A stretch of DNA of 64,000 nucleotides from assembly GCA_017893485.1 (NCBI GenBank), contig CM030358.1, positions 151,727,368 through 151,791,367 of the forward strand, in the 5' to 3' direction. The DNA is from Hemerocallis citrina (lineage: Eukaryota > Streptophyta > Magnoliopsida > Asparagales > Asphodelaceae). The position numbers and the translations under genes are program-made. This document shows positions 1 to 10,318 of the stretch, one piece after another. Within the stretch, counting starts at the first letter, position 1. Every line of letters starts with the position of its first letter. The notes under the pieces were generated by a model. That model was not told the DNA's origin, searched no databases, and saw nothing but the letters and a program-made list of their open reading frames with translations.

Positions 1-2974
1 TTGGCGGGGCAGCATTCGGATGTGATGGAGACCCTCCCTCCCAATATTAGGAAGCGCGTCGAGTTTCTCAAAGCGATTCAGGTATGGTGATAAAGTTTTG
101 GGCTTTAATTCGGCCTGTTCTGTTCGCCATTTGAGCTAATTGAGGTTTCTTTGATGCATAGTTGAAGGGCATTTTGCTTTGTCCTGTTTGTTAATTAAAA
201 GTAATTAGGTTTATTATCTGAATAATGTGGTCGAAATCTATAGGTGGATCACTAACATTTATGTTGATTTTGGAAAGTTTGAGGAAGACCCATTTATTAC
301 TATTGGATACTCAGGCGAAGATTAGTAGAGATTTGAGTCTCATTGTCAGTCTATTAACTTCTATATCATGGTAGATTTTGGAGTTGGTTTACTTCAAATA
401 GATGTTTTGTCAATAAGATATAAGTTGTTACAAGGATATGGAGATGGTGATGATTCAATGTATCCGACAATATTTGAGATTAGTTGAGTCATTAGTAGTT
501 TAGTAACTCTTGCTGTGGTGAGCAAAGCTGATTTGATTCACATTGATGTTTTGACTGATAAAAGGATCTCTTGATGCAAGGGTTTACGAGGATAAGGAGA
601 TAGTACATGATTCTAGATGAAATTTCAAAGAAATATTTGTTTTGCTCACGTTCATTTATTTTGGTTTAATTTAGGTAAATATATGTTCTTCAATCAGCAT
701 CTGACTATTTTGAGTCATTTTGTGAATGAGAAGTACTTAGGCGGATGTATTGTAATGGAAAGTTTTGCTCTCGGATAATGTGATTCCGAGGGAATGACAT
801 TATGGTTGTATTTGCTGGTGAACCAGTAAGATTTATGTTGGTTCTTGTGGGAGGTTTAAGGGAGACCTATTTTCATGTGTGGGTGAGGATTAGTCATTAT
901 TGGTTTATTAACTCTATATCATCCTAGATTATAATTCTGATTTACTTCATATAAATGTTGGAGTGATAAGAGAATCTCTTGATATAGGTTGTACAAAGGA
1001 TGTAGAGATAGGCATGATTCCAAGTATCTAACATAATTTCAAAGAAATACTGGATTAGCTAGCGTTTAAATTTAGGTGAATTTGTGTTCTTCATCTTAAC
1101 ATTAATTCAGTTTGAATCTTCACTGATTATGGATCATTTCTGCTCGATAAATATTGACAATTCTAAAAATTGTATTCTAATTATTTTTGTACTGCCTTCA
1201 TTTGGTTTTACTATAATTCTTTTCTTAAAGAAGGGTTATAGTGTTATACTTGTATGTGCACATGCATTTCCAGAAGTGCTATACTTGTATGATTCATAGT
1301 AATGCTTGTCTAGTAATGCTTCTCACACTATGTAATATTGACATATAATATACGATAAAGGAGTGGATATTGTCACTGTGTAGGTTTTCTTTGTGGATAG
1401 CTTGTGAGTTTATGAGGAGCTGATGAGCACTATTGTTAAAAATTATCATTTGCTTTGTGATATTTAAATGAGTTCTTTATAACTAGAAGTGGTGTAGAAG
1501 TCATGAGAGAAGTAAATCGAGGATAAAAATTACTTGCGTCACATCTGACTAAGGAGACATCTATAAAGACAACATGCTATATGAACACACTAGCTCCCGC
1601 GAAGTTACACAGCATGCTGACAAGTAGGGCTGCAAACGAATCGAGCTATTCGCAAGCTATTCGGCTCGAGCTTGGTCAAAGCTCGGCTCGAGCCGAGCTC
1701 AAGCTCAAATCTGAGCTCGTTTCGTAAACGAGCCGAGCTCGAGCTTCGTTTTTTTAGGCTAAGCTCGCGAGCTATTTGGCTCGAATATGGTCAAAGCTCG
1801 GCTCGAACCGAGCTCGAGCTAAAAAATGAGCTCGTTTCGTAAACGAGCCGAGCTCGAGCCTGAAGGTATTCGGCTCGGCTCGATTGCAGCCCTACTGGCA
1901 CGTGAAAATTTGTAAAATATTGTGAGAACTGTTAGTGCAACTCCAAGAAGTGTCGTGACAGGAAAACTTGTGTTCTTTACATGACATAAGACCATAGATT
2001 TTTCACTGCTATTTTGATCGATATTGCATGATGAGTAATTCCCTTCTGGGATGCAGTTATGGATGTTAATTTCCTTACATTTCTTATGATTTAGTATGGT
2101 CTCATTTCTGACTTTGTTAAGAACTGGATGTTCGTTTCATTCAAAAGTGGACTGCCTTCCTCCTTACTTTCCTACGATTAAGAACTTGATGTTAAATTTG
2201 CTGCTGATGGTAAATTCTAAGGGTTTGGGACTTCATTATATAATTTTCTACCCCCCGCCTCACTTTCCGTTTTTTTCCAATGAATGTAATGTTCTGATTC
2301 TTGTGGTGTTTTATATGTGTTTCAGAGCCAACATGATGAGCTTGAGGCCAAATTTTTTGAGGAAAGAGCGGCTCTTGAAGCTAAATATCAGAAGCTTTAC
2401 GAGCCACTATACACCAAGGTAGCCCCCCTTTGTTCATTACATTCCATCCCTATCCCAATTCCATTGATTTAATATCGTTATGCTCAGAGTTAAAATGAAA
2501 CTATAAAACTTCTTAAAATTTTTTGTAACTTTTGTATGTACTTTTCTTTTTTAAAGTTATTTATGTAGTCTTTTCATTCATTGTTTACTAACAATATCTG
2601 TCCATAATATCAAATTTTAAGTAATTTTCTGTTTTGTTCAGCGTTATGAAGTCGTGAATGGTGTGGTCGAAGTGGACGGTGTTACAGAAGAAACCCCATC
2701 TGACGACAAAGCCCCAGAAGGTTTGTAAAGAACTGCAATTTAAAATTTCTAGTTAGCATTGTAGAAAATCACTCTGGTTTTAGTATCCTAAGTCCTAATT
2801 AGCATTTCCTTTTAAGATCGCTTTAGCTCCACCTATTTACATCAAATACCATATTTCAAGATTGCTTATTATAGTCATACTTGTAAATTTTTATTGTTAA
2901 TTTTGTAGAATGTCTTAAAAAGTTGTTAATTTTATGGAATGTCTGAAAAAAATTATTGTTAGTTTCAGTTCTTC

Positions 2975-3035
<61 letters not shown>

Positions 3036-6000
3036 TAAATTAAAAAAAACCCCACTGAAGTATCGGTCATTTTAAAAAAAACCCAATGAATTTTTTTTCT
3101 AAAAAAACCCTCACCCAACTATGTTTTTAACACATTTTTTTTAAACCCCACTCACCCATGCCTGGAAAACGTGGTTCAGTGAGGTTTTTTTATATAAAAA
3201 AATTCAGTGGGTTTTTTTAAAAAAATGACCAATACTTCAGTGGGTTTTTAAAAAAATTTAGCCTGTATATATACGGTGAAACTAAAATCCCCTGCGTTCT
3301 ATTAATAAGGTATTTAATAAAATATACAACCAAAATATGGAGTATGAAGTTCACGTAGTCTAACAAGCTGGGACATGATACTCATTTTCCGCCAAAAAAG
3401 GAAACCCACCCCTATACAAGTGTTCCCCACCCGAAAAATAACTACCTACATATACCGCCAAAAATCAGTGCAGGACTGCTCCGATCATACCAAAAGACCG
3501 CATAACAGAGTCTGTGGTCAGCAAATATGGCATGTCGGTCACTCGCCATTATGTGTCCCCATCCTGTCCTGAGAGTTGGCCTCGTATGTAGTAGTAACGT
3601 CAGCTGAGGCTGGCAACAGGTTGGACTTGGGCCGGACCTATACAGACCCGAGCCGAGCCCAAATTTTTTTATAGGATCCAAGCCCGACCCCATTTTTGGT
3701 CGGGCTGCTAGATTGAAGCTCAAGCTCGGATCCGAATAAAGCCAAAAATCTCGAGTCCGGCCCGTTTGCCAACATTGTGTACATGAGGAACTAAAGTAAA
3801 TTTACAGTGGAAAAAAGCACTAGCAGATGTGCTTGCAAATCTAGGATTTGGGGAGGAAAGGAATGATTTTGATTAATGCCCATTAACAATCAAACCCTAA
3901 TTCTAACTCCTAATAAAGATTACAACAACTAAATCACACAAACAAACAAAATCCAATTGAACCTTATCAAAATGGGTTTCTTCAAAATTTATCCATTTGC
4001 ATAGACTTCACGCAATCATCAATACCAGAGCTTAGGCAACGACGAGCCCACAATAGCATTATGCTGGATGAGCACAGAGAACGGCGTAGACGCCGTCGGG
4101 GAGGGTTCCGAGCTTTGACGGGGATGGCAGTGGATCCCACAAGATGGGCCGAGTTGGTGACCTTGGATTGGAATGGCTTCTCGTTGGGCATCGCGAATTT
4201 GGAGGAACGAGGTGGTACAGAGGGTTTGGGGGGTTTCTCAAAAGTGAGTTTGGTTGGGGATAATGAGGTTGAGAAGGAGAGGTGGGTGGTGGAGCGAAGG
4301 AGAGAGAAGGGTTTGGGATTGGAGAGGAGGCATGGGAGAGATCGGGAGAGATTCATTGTGGGGGTGGAAATAGGGGATTTTTTTTTCTTTTTTTCTATGT
4401 TGGTTTCGTTTTTGGAGAGAGGGAGTGACTTAAGAATGACTCAGAGAAAGAGTGGAGGGGCAGTTGTGACAGATGAGTAGAATTTTTTTGGGACATGTTT
4501 GTGAGCGAGGGTGTGGAGAATCTAGGGTGTTTTCGGGTCCGGTTGATAATGAATTATTGTGAAGAACGGGGCGGGGCAAAACCGGGCCTGGCCAAACTGT
4601 ATTCAAATTCGAACCCGGTCCGAAAACTAATTCAGGCTTAACTTTTGAGCTCAGGTCTAATTTTTTTTTGGGAAAATTGTAGGCCCATACTTAAAACGAG
4701 CCAGACTTAGTCGGGTCAGGTTCGGGTCAATTGTTAGCCTTAATGTTTGCATACATCATCTTGACCTTCTTTCTAGCCTCCGTACTTGCAGTTTGTGCCC
4801 AAAAACACAATTAGCAATAATCATGTATAATAGTAGTTGATGCATGAGATGTTTGGGTTGAAAATTTTTATTGTTCACTTCTAACCATATAGCCCAACGG
4901 ATCGCTGTTACCCCAATTCCCCAAAGCTCAATATTGCTCTGCAAACATTGAGCTCCCTTTATGATTCCCAAATAGACCGAACATAATCCGGTAGGTTGGC
5001 AGATATACTGCGAAGCAAATCCTCCCATAATGGTATTGCATCCCGTCAGGTCTTGAATATATGATCCACTGTTTCCCTATATTGGTTGTACATGATACAA
5101 TTTTTCGGAGCTTACCACTTGCGTCTTGCCAAATTAACCCTAGTTAGAATGACGTTCTGGCTAGCCAGCCAATTAACCTTGAGCGAGACCTTAACCTTCC
5201 AGATTGGTTCGTGCACCTGCACTCCCCCATCCTTGATCAATTCATATGTCGATGTTACTTAGAATTTTTCCCCTTTTCTTGCCCCCTATACGATCGTGCC
5301 TAAATGATCGTGTCTCGTCGGCGTCCAATCTTGTAGGAACTGAATGAGCACCATTTTCTGATTATTCGTCACCTTGCTGAGTTGGCCGGTCATTCTCGGT
5401 CTCCAGACTTTGTTCCGCCACTGTCTTGTCCCCCAGTCTTTTTTATCTTTTGCGTATTTATGCCTCCAGAAATCTTCTCTTTAAGTTGATGAGGCCGCAC
5501 CACCTGTCTTTCCGAAAACAAATCTCTACACCGTTTTCAATAGTGTTATTCCAGCTAGGAAGATGTCTTTTGTGTGCAATACTCCTTGCCAAAAGCCGGA
5601 TATGGATGCGATATTCTTCTGCTTTCGGTGCATGCTTCTCTATTTAAGGTAGACCACCTTGACTAAGGTTGCCCACTTTGCCTTCCGTCGTGTGTTAAAT
5701 TTCCACCACCATTTACGTAATAAGGCTTGATTTATTTGCCCAAGGTTTATTACTTCTAAACCTCCGAACTCCTTCCGTCTGCAAACCAACTCCCACTTAA
5801 TTAGGGGATATCCTTTCCTGTCTGTCCCAGACCCATTCTAGAGGAACCAACATCTTAACCGTTCTATTGTTTTGGTAACCCACACTGGTATCTCAAAAGG
5901 ACAAAAATTTAAGTTGTATTGAATTGATTGCCGAATTTAGCATAACCAAAGCGACCACCGAAATAAAGCATCTTTCCATTCCAACCTACCAGCCTATGAG

Positions 6001-9000
6001 CAATTTTCTCTCTGTGTTTGTTCCAGTCCATCATTCGTAGCTTCCCACTTATTGTCAATCCTAGGTATGTGATTGGTAGCGTCTGTACCGAGCAGTTCAG
6101 AATAGCGGCCACCATATGACTGTTACTTTCCGGTGTCGCCCAAAAAGTTGATGAAGCTTTTATGAAAGTTGACCTTCAATCCAAACCAATCATCAAAAAG
6201 ATATAGGCCCCACTTTAGAAGGGTTGCCTGTGCTATGTCGCATTCCCCAAAAAATAGTGTATCGTTTGCATGTTGAACGTTCATTACGGCGGGATCCCCC
6301 ATCCTCAGTCCTAGCCCCTTAATCAAACCCTATTCCCTGTACGATTTCAGCATCATATGTAGGCTGTCTGTTACCAATGTCAATAGTAAGGGGGAGAGAG
6401 GGTCCCCCTGTTGAAGGCCCCTTGGGCATTTGATTTCCTTTTCCGGTATCCTGTAGACTAATACAGACAGTTTGCAACCAAGTTCCCTTCCAACCAATCT
6501 ATCTATTCCCGAAGCCTCGCCTTGTAAGGATCTCCAGCAAACACTTCTTCTCCACTTTGTCGTATGCATTTTCAAAGTCTAATTTCAGAAAAACCCCCGT
6601 CGTCCTACGCTTTTTACAATCTTGGATCACCTCCTAGACCAATGCCATGCATTCAAAGACGCCCCTTCCTGTGATAAACCCTGTTTGGTACTCCATAATA
6701 TCTCCAATTAGCCCCCTCAGCCTATTGGCCAACACCCTAGATATAATCTTGACCGAGCAATTTTGCAAATTGATTGGCCGGAGTACCTGATCTCGGTGAC
6801 CGACTTTCTTTTCGGGATCAAGCAAACATTAGCGTAATTAATTCTTCTCATTTCCAGCTTTCCCTCGTAGAAAGCATTCATGACAGCTATAATGTCCCTC
6901 TTCACAGTTTCCCAATAATGTTTTAAAAAGAAAACTGGGTGCGCATCTGACCTAACCTAAGCCCCAGACAGCCGCTTTTACCTCCATAGTGAGTGGGCCT
7001 TGGATTGCCGAACAAGTAGCTTAATTTTTTTTTGGCTCTGAAAGGTAAGATACTTAGAGGTATCTCAACTTGTAGGGCCCTCTTTAGATAGAAAGGTAGG
7101 ATACCTGTAGGTAATTTTGAAGTGGAGGTAGATGAATGCAACCCGTAGGTGGCATACCTGTACCTTCATCCTCCATTTTCGGCTTCAGAGATAAATTTGG
7201 TTGGATTTGTGTTAGTTTACCTACAGCTATCTTAGCTTTGAGATTAAAAAAAAAGGTTACTTAACCTTAAAATATGATCCAACTTGATCAAAGTTTACCT
7301 ACAGCTATCTTAGCTTTGAGATTAAAAAAAAAGGTTACTTAACCTTAAAATATGATCCAACTTGATCAAAGTTTAAGTTTAATTAAGTGTAGGTAAACAA
7401 GTCGCCTCCCCTAACATCTACTAACCTTTGTATCCAAACATATCCAAACAGGTCTGAAAAACCAAAATTACTGCCTATTTATGGGTATCTGTTTGTTTGG
7501 GTATAAAAGTTGGATACCTATTGGTAACTGTAAAGTGGAGTTAGAAGAATGCAACCTATAAATGCAACTTGTAGGTGCAACCTTTACGGCTTTGGTTTCG
7601 GAAATTTTTTGGTCAGATTGGAGTTTAGATACCTACATGGTGAGATAACAAGTGGTAGGTAGAGGCATTCTACCCGTACGTTGTGCATCTTTACCTCCAC
7701 TAAGAAAATACCTATAGGTATCTAAACTCTATTGCCAAACTGGGCCTAAGCCTTGCCTTCACATTTCTCTGGTCTTTTTGCTATGTATAAAGTTGCTAGT
7801 TATGAAAATTTAATGCTCTATGTTTATTTCTTTCCACAGGAAAAGGTGTACCTGATTTTTGGCTCACTGCAATGAAAACAAATGAAGTGTTGACAGAGGA
7901 GGTAAGCAAAATCATTTGGTCTTTCTCCATAGTTATGTTCATCCATAAACGTTCAGAATTTATCCCTTCATTTTAACAGATCCAAGAGCGCGATGAAGGA
8001 GCTCTAAAGCATCTCAAAGATATTAAATGGACTAGAATCGATAATCCGAAGGGTTTCAAGCTTGAATTTTTCTTCGACACCAATCCCTACTTTAAGAACT
8101 CTGTACTGACAAAAACATATCACATGATTGATGAGGATGAGCCAATTCTAGAGAAAGCAATCGGGTAGTTTTTTGTTGTTGTCAACCGGGCAGTTTCTTT
8201 CTAATATATCGGATTTAATCAATTAACTTTTAAGTCTTCTCATCTGTTTTAGGACTGAGATTGAATGGTATCCGGGCAAGTGCTTGACTAAAAAGATCCT
8301 CAAGAAGAATCCAAAGAAGGGCTCAAAGAATGCAAAGCCCATTACTAAAATCGAGGACTGTGAGAGCTTCTTTAACTTCTTTAACCCCCCACATGTTCCC
8401 GAGGATGATGATGATCTTGATGAGGACACTGTAAGTCTGCATCATTACCTTATGGGTTGACTGAGATGTCAATATTAGTTTATAATTTTGAAGCTAATCA
8501 TTCATTACGATTGTTTTCAACAGGCGGAGGAGTTACAAAATCAGATGGAGCAGGATTATGATATTGGGCAAGATTTTTCTTCCCCTTGTACCTGTTCAAC
8601 TTTTTATATTGTTCTCAGTTGAACACCAAGTTTGCTGTATGGGTTTTGTATGACAACGGGAATGCACATTATTTCGCTGCAGGTCCACAATCCGTGACAA
8701 GATTATCCCGCATGCAGTTTCATGGTTCACTGGTGATGCTGTTCAGGGAGAGGAATTTGAAGACATAGAAGTAGATGATGATGAGGACGGTGAGGATGAG
8801 GATGAGGATGAGGATGAGGATGAGGATGAGGATGAAGATGATGATGAGGATGATGATGTGGATGAAGACGAACAGGCCAGCAAGCCGAGGAAGAAGGTAT
8901 TTATCTGGCTAATTTTACATACAAGTTAAACTATTATATTGGTAAAGATTCTGATTTCTTTTCTCTCTTGGAATCGAATGTCGTAACAGTTGTTACCTCC

Positions 9001-9438
9001 TGGATCAAGGATATGGTATGTTCTTATTTTTCATTAACTTGAGCAACAGTTCCTGCACAAAGTTCTATTTTGAGGCCTTGTCATTGTCAAACTGGGGCTG
9101 GCTGTGATTTTTCATTTGCCCAGTGAGGATAATTGTTGTCATGCTTAGTTCAAAATACACTTATTTCTACACCCATTTAGCTAGGCTTTGCGATATACCC
9201 TCTTTCTAAAACAAACAAACAAAATACCACGAGGTAATTCTCAGAGTGTACATTTGACATCTAAACCGTCGAGTGTCCTCCATTACATTGTCAGTGCCCT
9301 TGTTTGGTTTTCGGTTCTCACCTAAGCTTTTTTTCAATGTTTCATTTTTGCTTAGGTTAATTGTTTTGAATTTTGCAGAAGGGTGGAGCCGGTGCTGGGG
9401 AAGGCATGGATCGTCCAGCAGAGTGCAAGCAGCAGTAA
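1..9438 (+). CDS. NAP1: Nucleosome assembly protein 1 (histone chaperone), 5'-incomplete
   Basis: The gene encodes a plant NAP1-family H2A/H2B chaperone that shuttles between cytoplasm and nucleus. Exons by reading: <1-81, 2326-2418, 2642-2720, 7840-7901, 7980-8164, 8253-8430, 8524-8567, 8683-8896 and 9379-9438 (stop TAA 9436-9438). All phases join cleanly, giving 331 codons plus stop; plant NAP1 is about 370-380 aa, so roughly 45 N-terminal residues lie upstream of the window. The visible part starts [15 protein letters not shown], then the dimerisation helix ([19 protein letters not shown]), the NAP core ([37 protein letters not shown]), a basic nuclear-import-like stretch ([13 protein letters not shown]), a long Asp/Glu tail (from about 8760) and the terminal CKQQ, the farnesylation box known from plant NAP1. 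Intron 7 is GC-AG; all others are GT-AG. The tail separates it from the tail-poor NRP/SET group. Start not visible; identity is very secure. Confidence 0.96.
349..1105. repeat. Diverged triplicated segment in NAP1 intron 1
   Basis: Three related stretches, about 349-475, 495-695 and 906-1105. They share, in order, a 'tattaact(t)ctatatcat' motif, a 'tttacttca(a/t)ata(g/a)atgtt' motif, 'gata..ag..tctcttgat', 'aatttcaaagaaata' and 'tttaggt.aat'. Many substitutions separate the copies, so the duplication is old. Confidence 0.55.
1625..1894. mobile_element. hAT-type MITE in NAP1 intron 1
   Basis: A 270-bp element with TIR TAGGGCTGCAA(A/T)CGA at both ends. The flanking 8-mers CTGACAAG (1617-1624) and CTGGCACG (1895-1902) match at 6 of 8 positions, as an aged hAT target-site duplication would. 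The interior is two diverged direct copies (about 1641-1748 and 1764-1862) of a GAGCTCG-rich unit containing the self-complementary stretch GAGCTCGTTTCGTAAACGAG. No ORF. Confidence 0.7.
2978..3032. repeat. (AT)n microsatellite
   Basis: About 55 bp of uninterrupted AT dinucleotides in NAP1 intron 3, directly abutting the TIR element that follows. Confidence 0.95.
3033..3263. mobile_element. MITE with about 65-bp terminal inverted repeats
   Basis: A 231-bp element in NAP1 intron 3. It starts GGCTAAAT and ends ATTTAGCC; the inverted complementarity runs about 65 bp inward (A-rich runs alternating with ACCCACTGAA and AAGTAT(C/T)GGTCATT). The loop contains a short GC-rich core around 3160. It abuts the AT microsatellite, so a TSD cannot be called. 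Superfamily unassigned. Confidence 0.7.
3606..4740. repeat. GC-rich terminal patches flanking a gene fragment
   Basis: Two GC-rich patches (about 3606-3775 and 4556-4738), rich in CGGGCC/GGGTCGGG words, bracket the OSB-like fragment. The outer ends read AGGCTGGCAAC and, on the other strand, AGGCTAACAAT: a short imperfect inverted match of the kind seen at hAT ends. No convincing TSD was found, so a single gene-carrying element is only a possibility. Confidence 0.35.
4060..4356 (-). pseudogene. OSB-like organellar ssDNA-binding protein fragment
   Basis: On the minus strand, an ATG at 4356 opens a serine/basic N-terminus resembling an organelle transit peptide ([17 protein letters not shown]...). 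It continues through [11 protein letters not shown], then a stretch like the start of the OB-fold of plant OSB proteins ([19 protein letters not shown], then [11 protein letters not shown]). A frameshift near 4130 follows; the next frame carries a [13 protein letters not shown] continuation. Later exons are absent. A pyrimidine-rich 5' leader lies just upstream (4380-4480). It sits in NAP1 intron 3, opposite to NAP1, between GC-rich patches. Family recognition is from memory of motif order; partial, non-functional, probably captured or retroposed. Confidence 0.5.
4745..6930 (-). mobile_element. Antisense LINE fragment (reverse transcriptase and C-terminal region)
   Basis: Read from 6930 down: [66 protein letters not shown] and [15 protein letters not shown] are the ordered RT blocks of a plant L1-type ORF2. 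The far end carries [14 protein letters not shown], the usual C-terminal block. The catalytic YADD is replaced by HAND, and there are many stops and frameshifts. The 5' half (endonuclease) is missing, as expected for 5' truncation. It lies antisense inside NAP1 intron 3. Confidence 0.85.
6931..7839. other. Remainder of NAP1 intron 3, repeat-like
   Basis: No coding sequence recognised. The stretch about 7000-7745 is rich in GGTA(G/A)GATACCT(G/A)TAGGT-like words on both strands. It begins near GGGCCTTGG and ends near ACTGGGCCTAAG, which suggests an unclassified TIR element, but ends and TSD could not be fixed. Intron 3 ends with acceptor tttccacag at 7831-7839. Confidence 0.5.
7215..7370. repeat. 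Exact 78-bp tandem duplication
   Basis: Units 7215-7292 and 7293-7370 are identical by eye, including a nine-A run, so the duplication is recent. Located in NAP1 intron 3. Confidence 0.95.
8568..8682 (+). other. GC-AG intron 7 of NAP1
   Basis: Exon 7 must end at 8567 (gat att gg) and exon 8 start at 8683 (g tcc aca atc) to keep the conserved [20 protein letters not shown] join in frame. That makes the donor GG|GCAAGA and the acceptor GCTGCAG. No GT in reach keeps the frame. Confidence 0.85.
8792..8840 (+). repeat. (GATGAG)n coding microsatellite in the NAP1 acidic tail
   Basis: A near-perfect hexanucleotide run encoding alternating Asp-Glu within exon 8. In-frame repeat-number changes would change tail length without breaking the protein. 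Confidence 0.9.
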
Positions 9439-10000
9439 ATTGGCTTCTGTGTTTAGAGATTGTTTCTCTAGTTGTTGAAAGTCTGGAGAGGGGAGATAAA
9501 AGAGTATTGGTTTTATGTTATATTATCGTGTTTTTTTCCTTTTATTTTTGTTTTGCACCTTTGTTCTATACCTGAACCGGTGAAGCTTAAGACCCCCCCC
9601 CCCCCCGGCGTGTGAATTATGGTTGGGATAGTCATTTGATGCCTTAATTTCATTGATATTACCGTTTATTATTATCTCTTGTTCTGTTTGATTGATTCTG
9701 TATCTATCCTTTTCCGTGTGCCTGCTGTGAATTTAAAGACTATCTTTGAATTGTGAGCCTATGGTGATTCTGAGAAGTTAAAAAGAATGAGATGCTGAAG
9801 GGGAAAGACTGATGTGTTCTGTTAATGTCATGATGATTATCTACTTTTTTTTTTTCTTTTTCTTTGGCCCCTCGTTGTGCGGTGGTTTCTTGCTTTGTTG
9901 ATTTTGGTCCTTGAGCAGTCTGCCCTCTGGTAGGGGATTAGTTTCTCTAGGATTTCTTGCTTTGTGCCATGTTTCTGTGACTTTATGTTGGAATTTTTTC
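9439..10000 (+). other. NAP1 3' UTR and downstream spacer
   Basis: Follows the NAP1 stop codon. T-rich, with a 14-C homopolymer at 9593-9606; no gene seen. The transcript end is probably near 9650-9760, but no strong poly(A) signal decides it. Confidence 0.6.
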
Positions 10001-10318
10001 CGGTACTAGGCCACTTTTTGAAACTATTTGCGATTTTAGGGCAGTTCACAAACTATTAGCACTTTGTGGCTAGCTAGTGTCACAGCTAGTGTCACGTCAG
10101 CAGCAGAAAGGATCGTTTGTACTCGTGCAGATGTCCCACAATGAAAGAGCTTCTTTCCCGAGTGTGAGAATTGGCAGACTTCAATCAATTCATTTGCTGG
10201 TTCATCTCTCAGCATTCCGATCGATGCGAACCTTTCTAAAAGCAGCGGCCGCTATTGAGAATAGCGGCCTCTTCATAACGACCTCCCACACATGTCAGCT
10301 TTTAGAGAGGATATTGTA

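Larger units (their letters stand above)
82..2325 (+). other. NAP1 intron 1
   Basis: A 2.24 kb GT-AG intron (donor gtatgg at 82, acceptor ttcag ending 2325). It holds a diverged internal triplication (349-1105) and a small hAT-like element (1625-1894). No coding sequence was recognised in the remainder; a 108-codon reading frame at 2096-2422 only overlaps exon 2 in another frame. Confidence 0.9.

Noticed and set aside
2096..2422. 108-codon ORF overlapping NAP1 exon 2
   Set aside because: Exon 2 is read in a different frame here; the rest is intron.
8991..9016. Possible extra 26-bp NAP1 exon between exons 8 and 9
   Set aside because: It has AG and GT borders, but inclusion creates an immediate TGA at the next join and loses the conserved CKQQ end.
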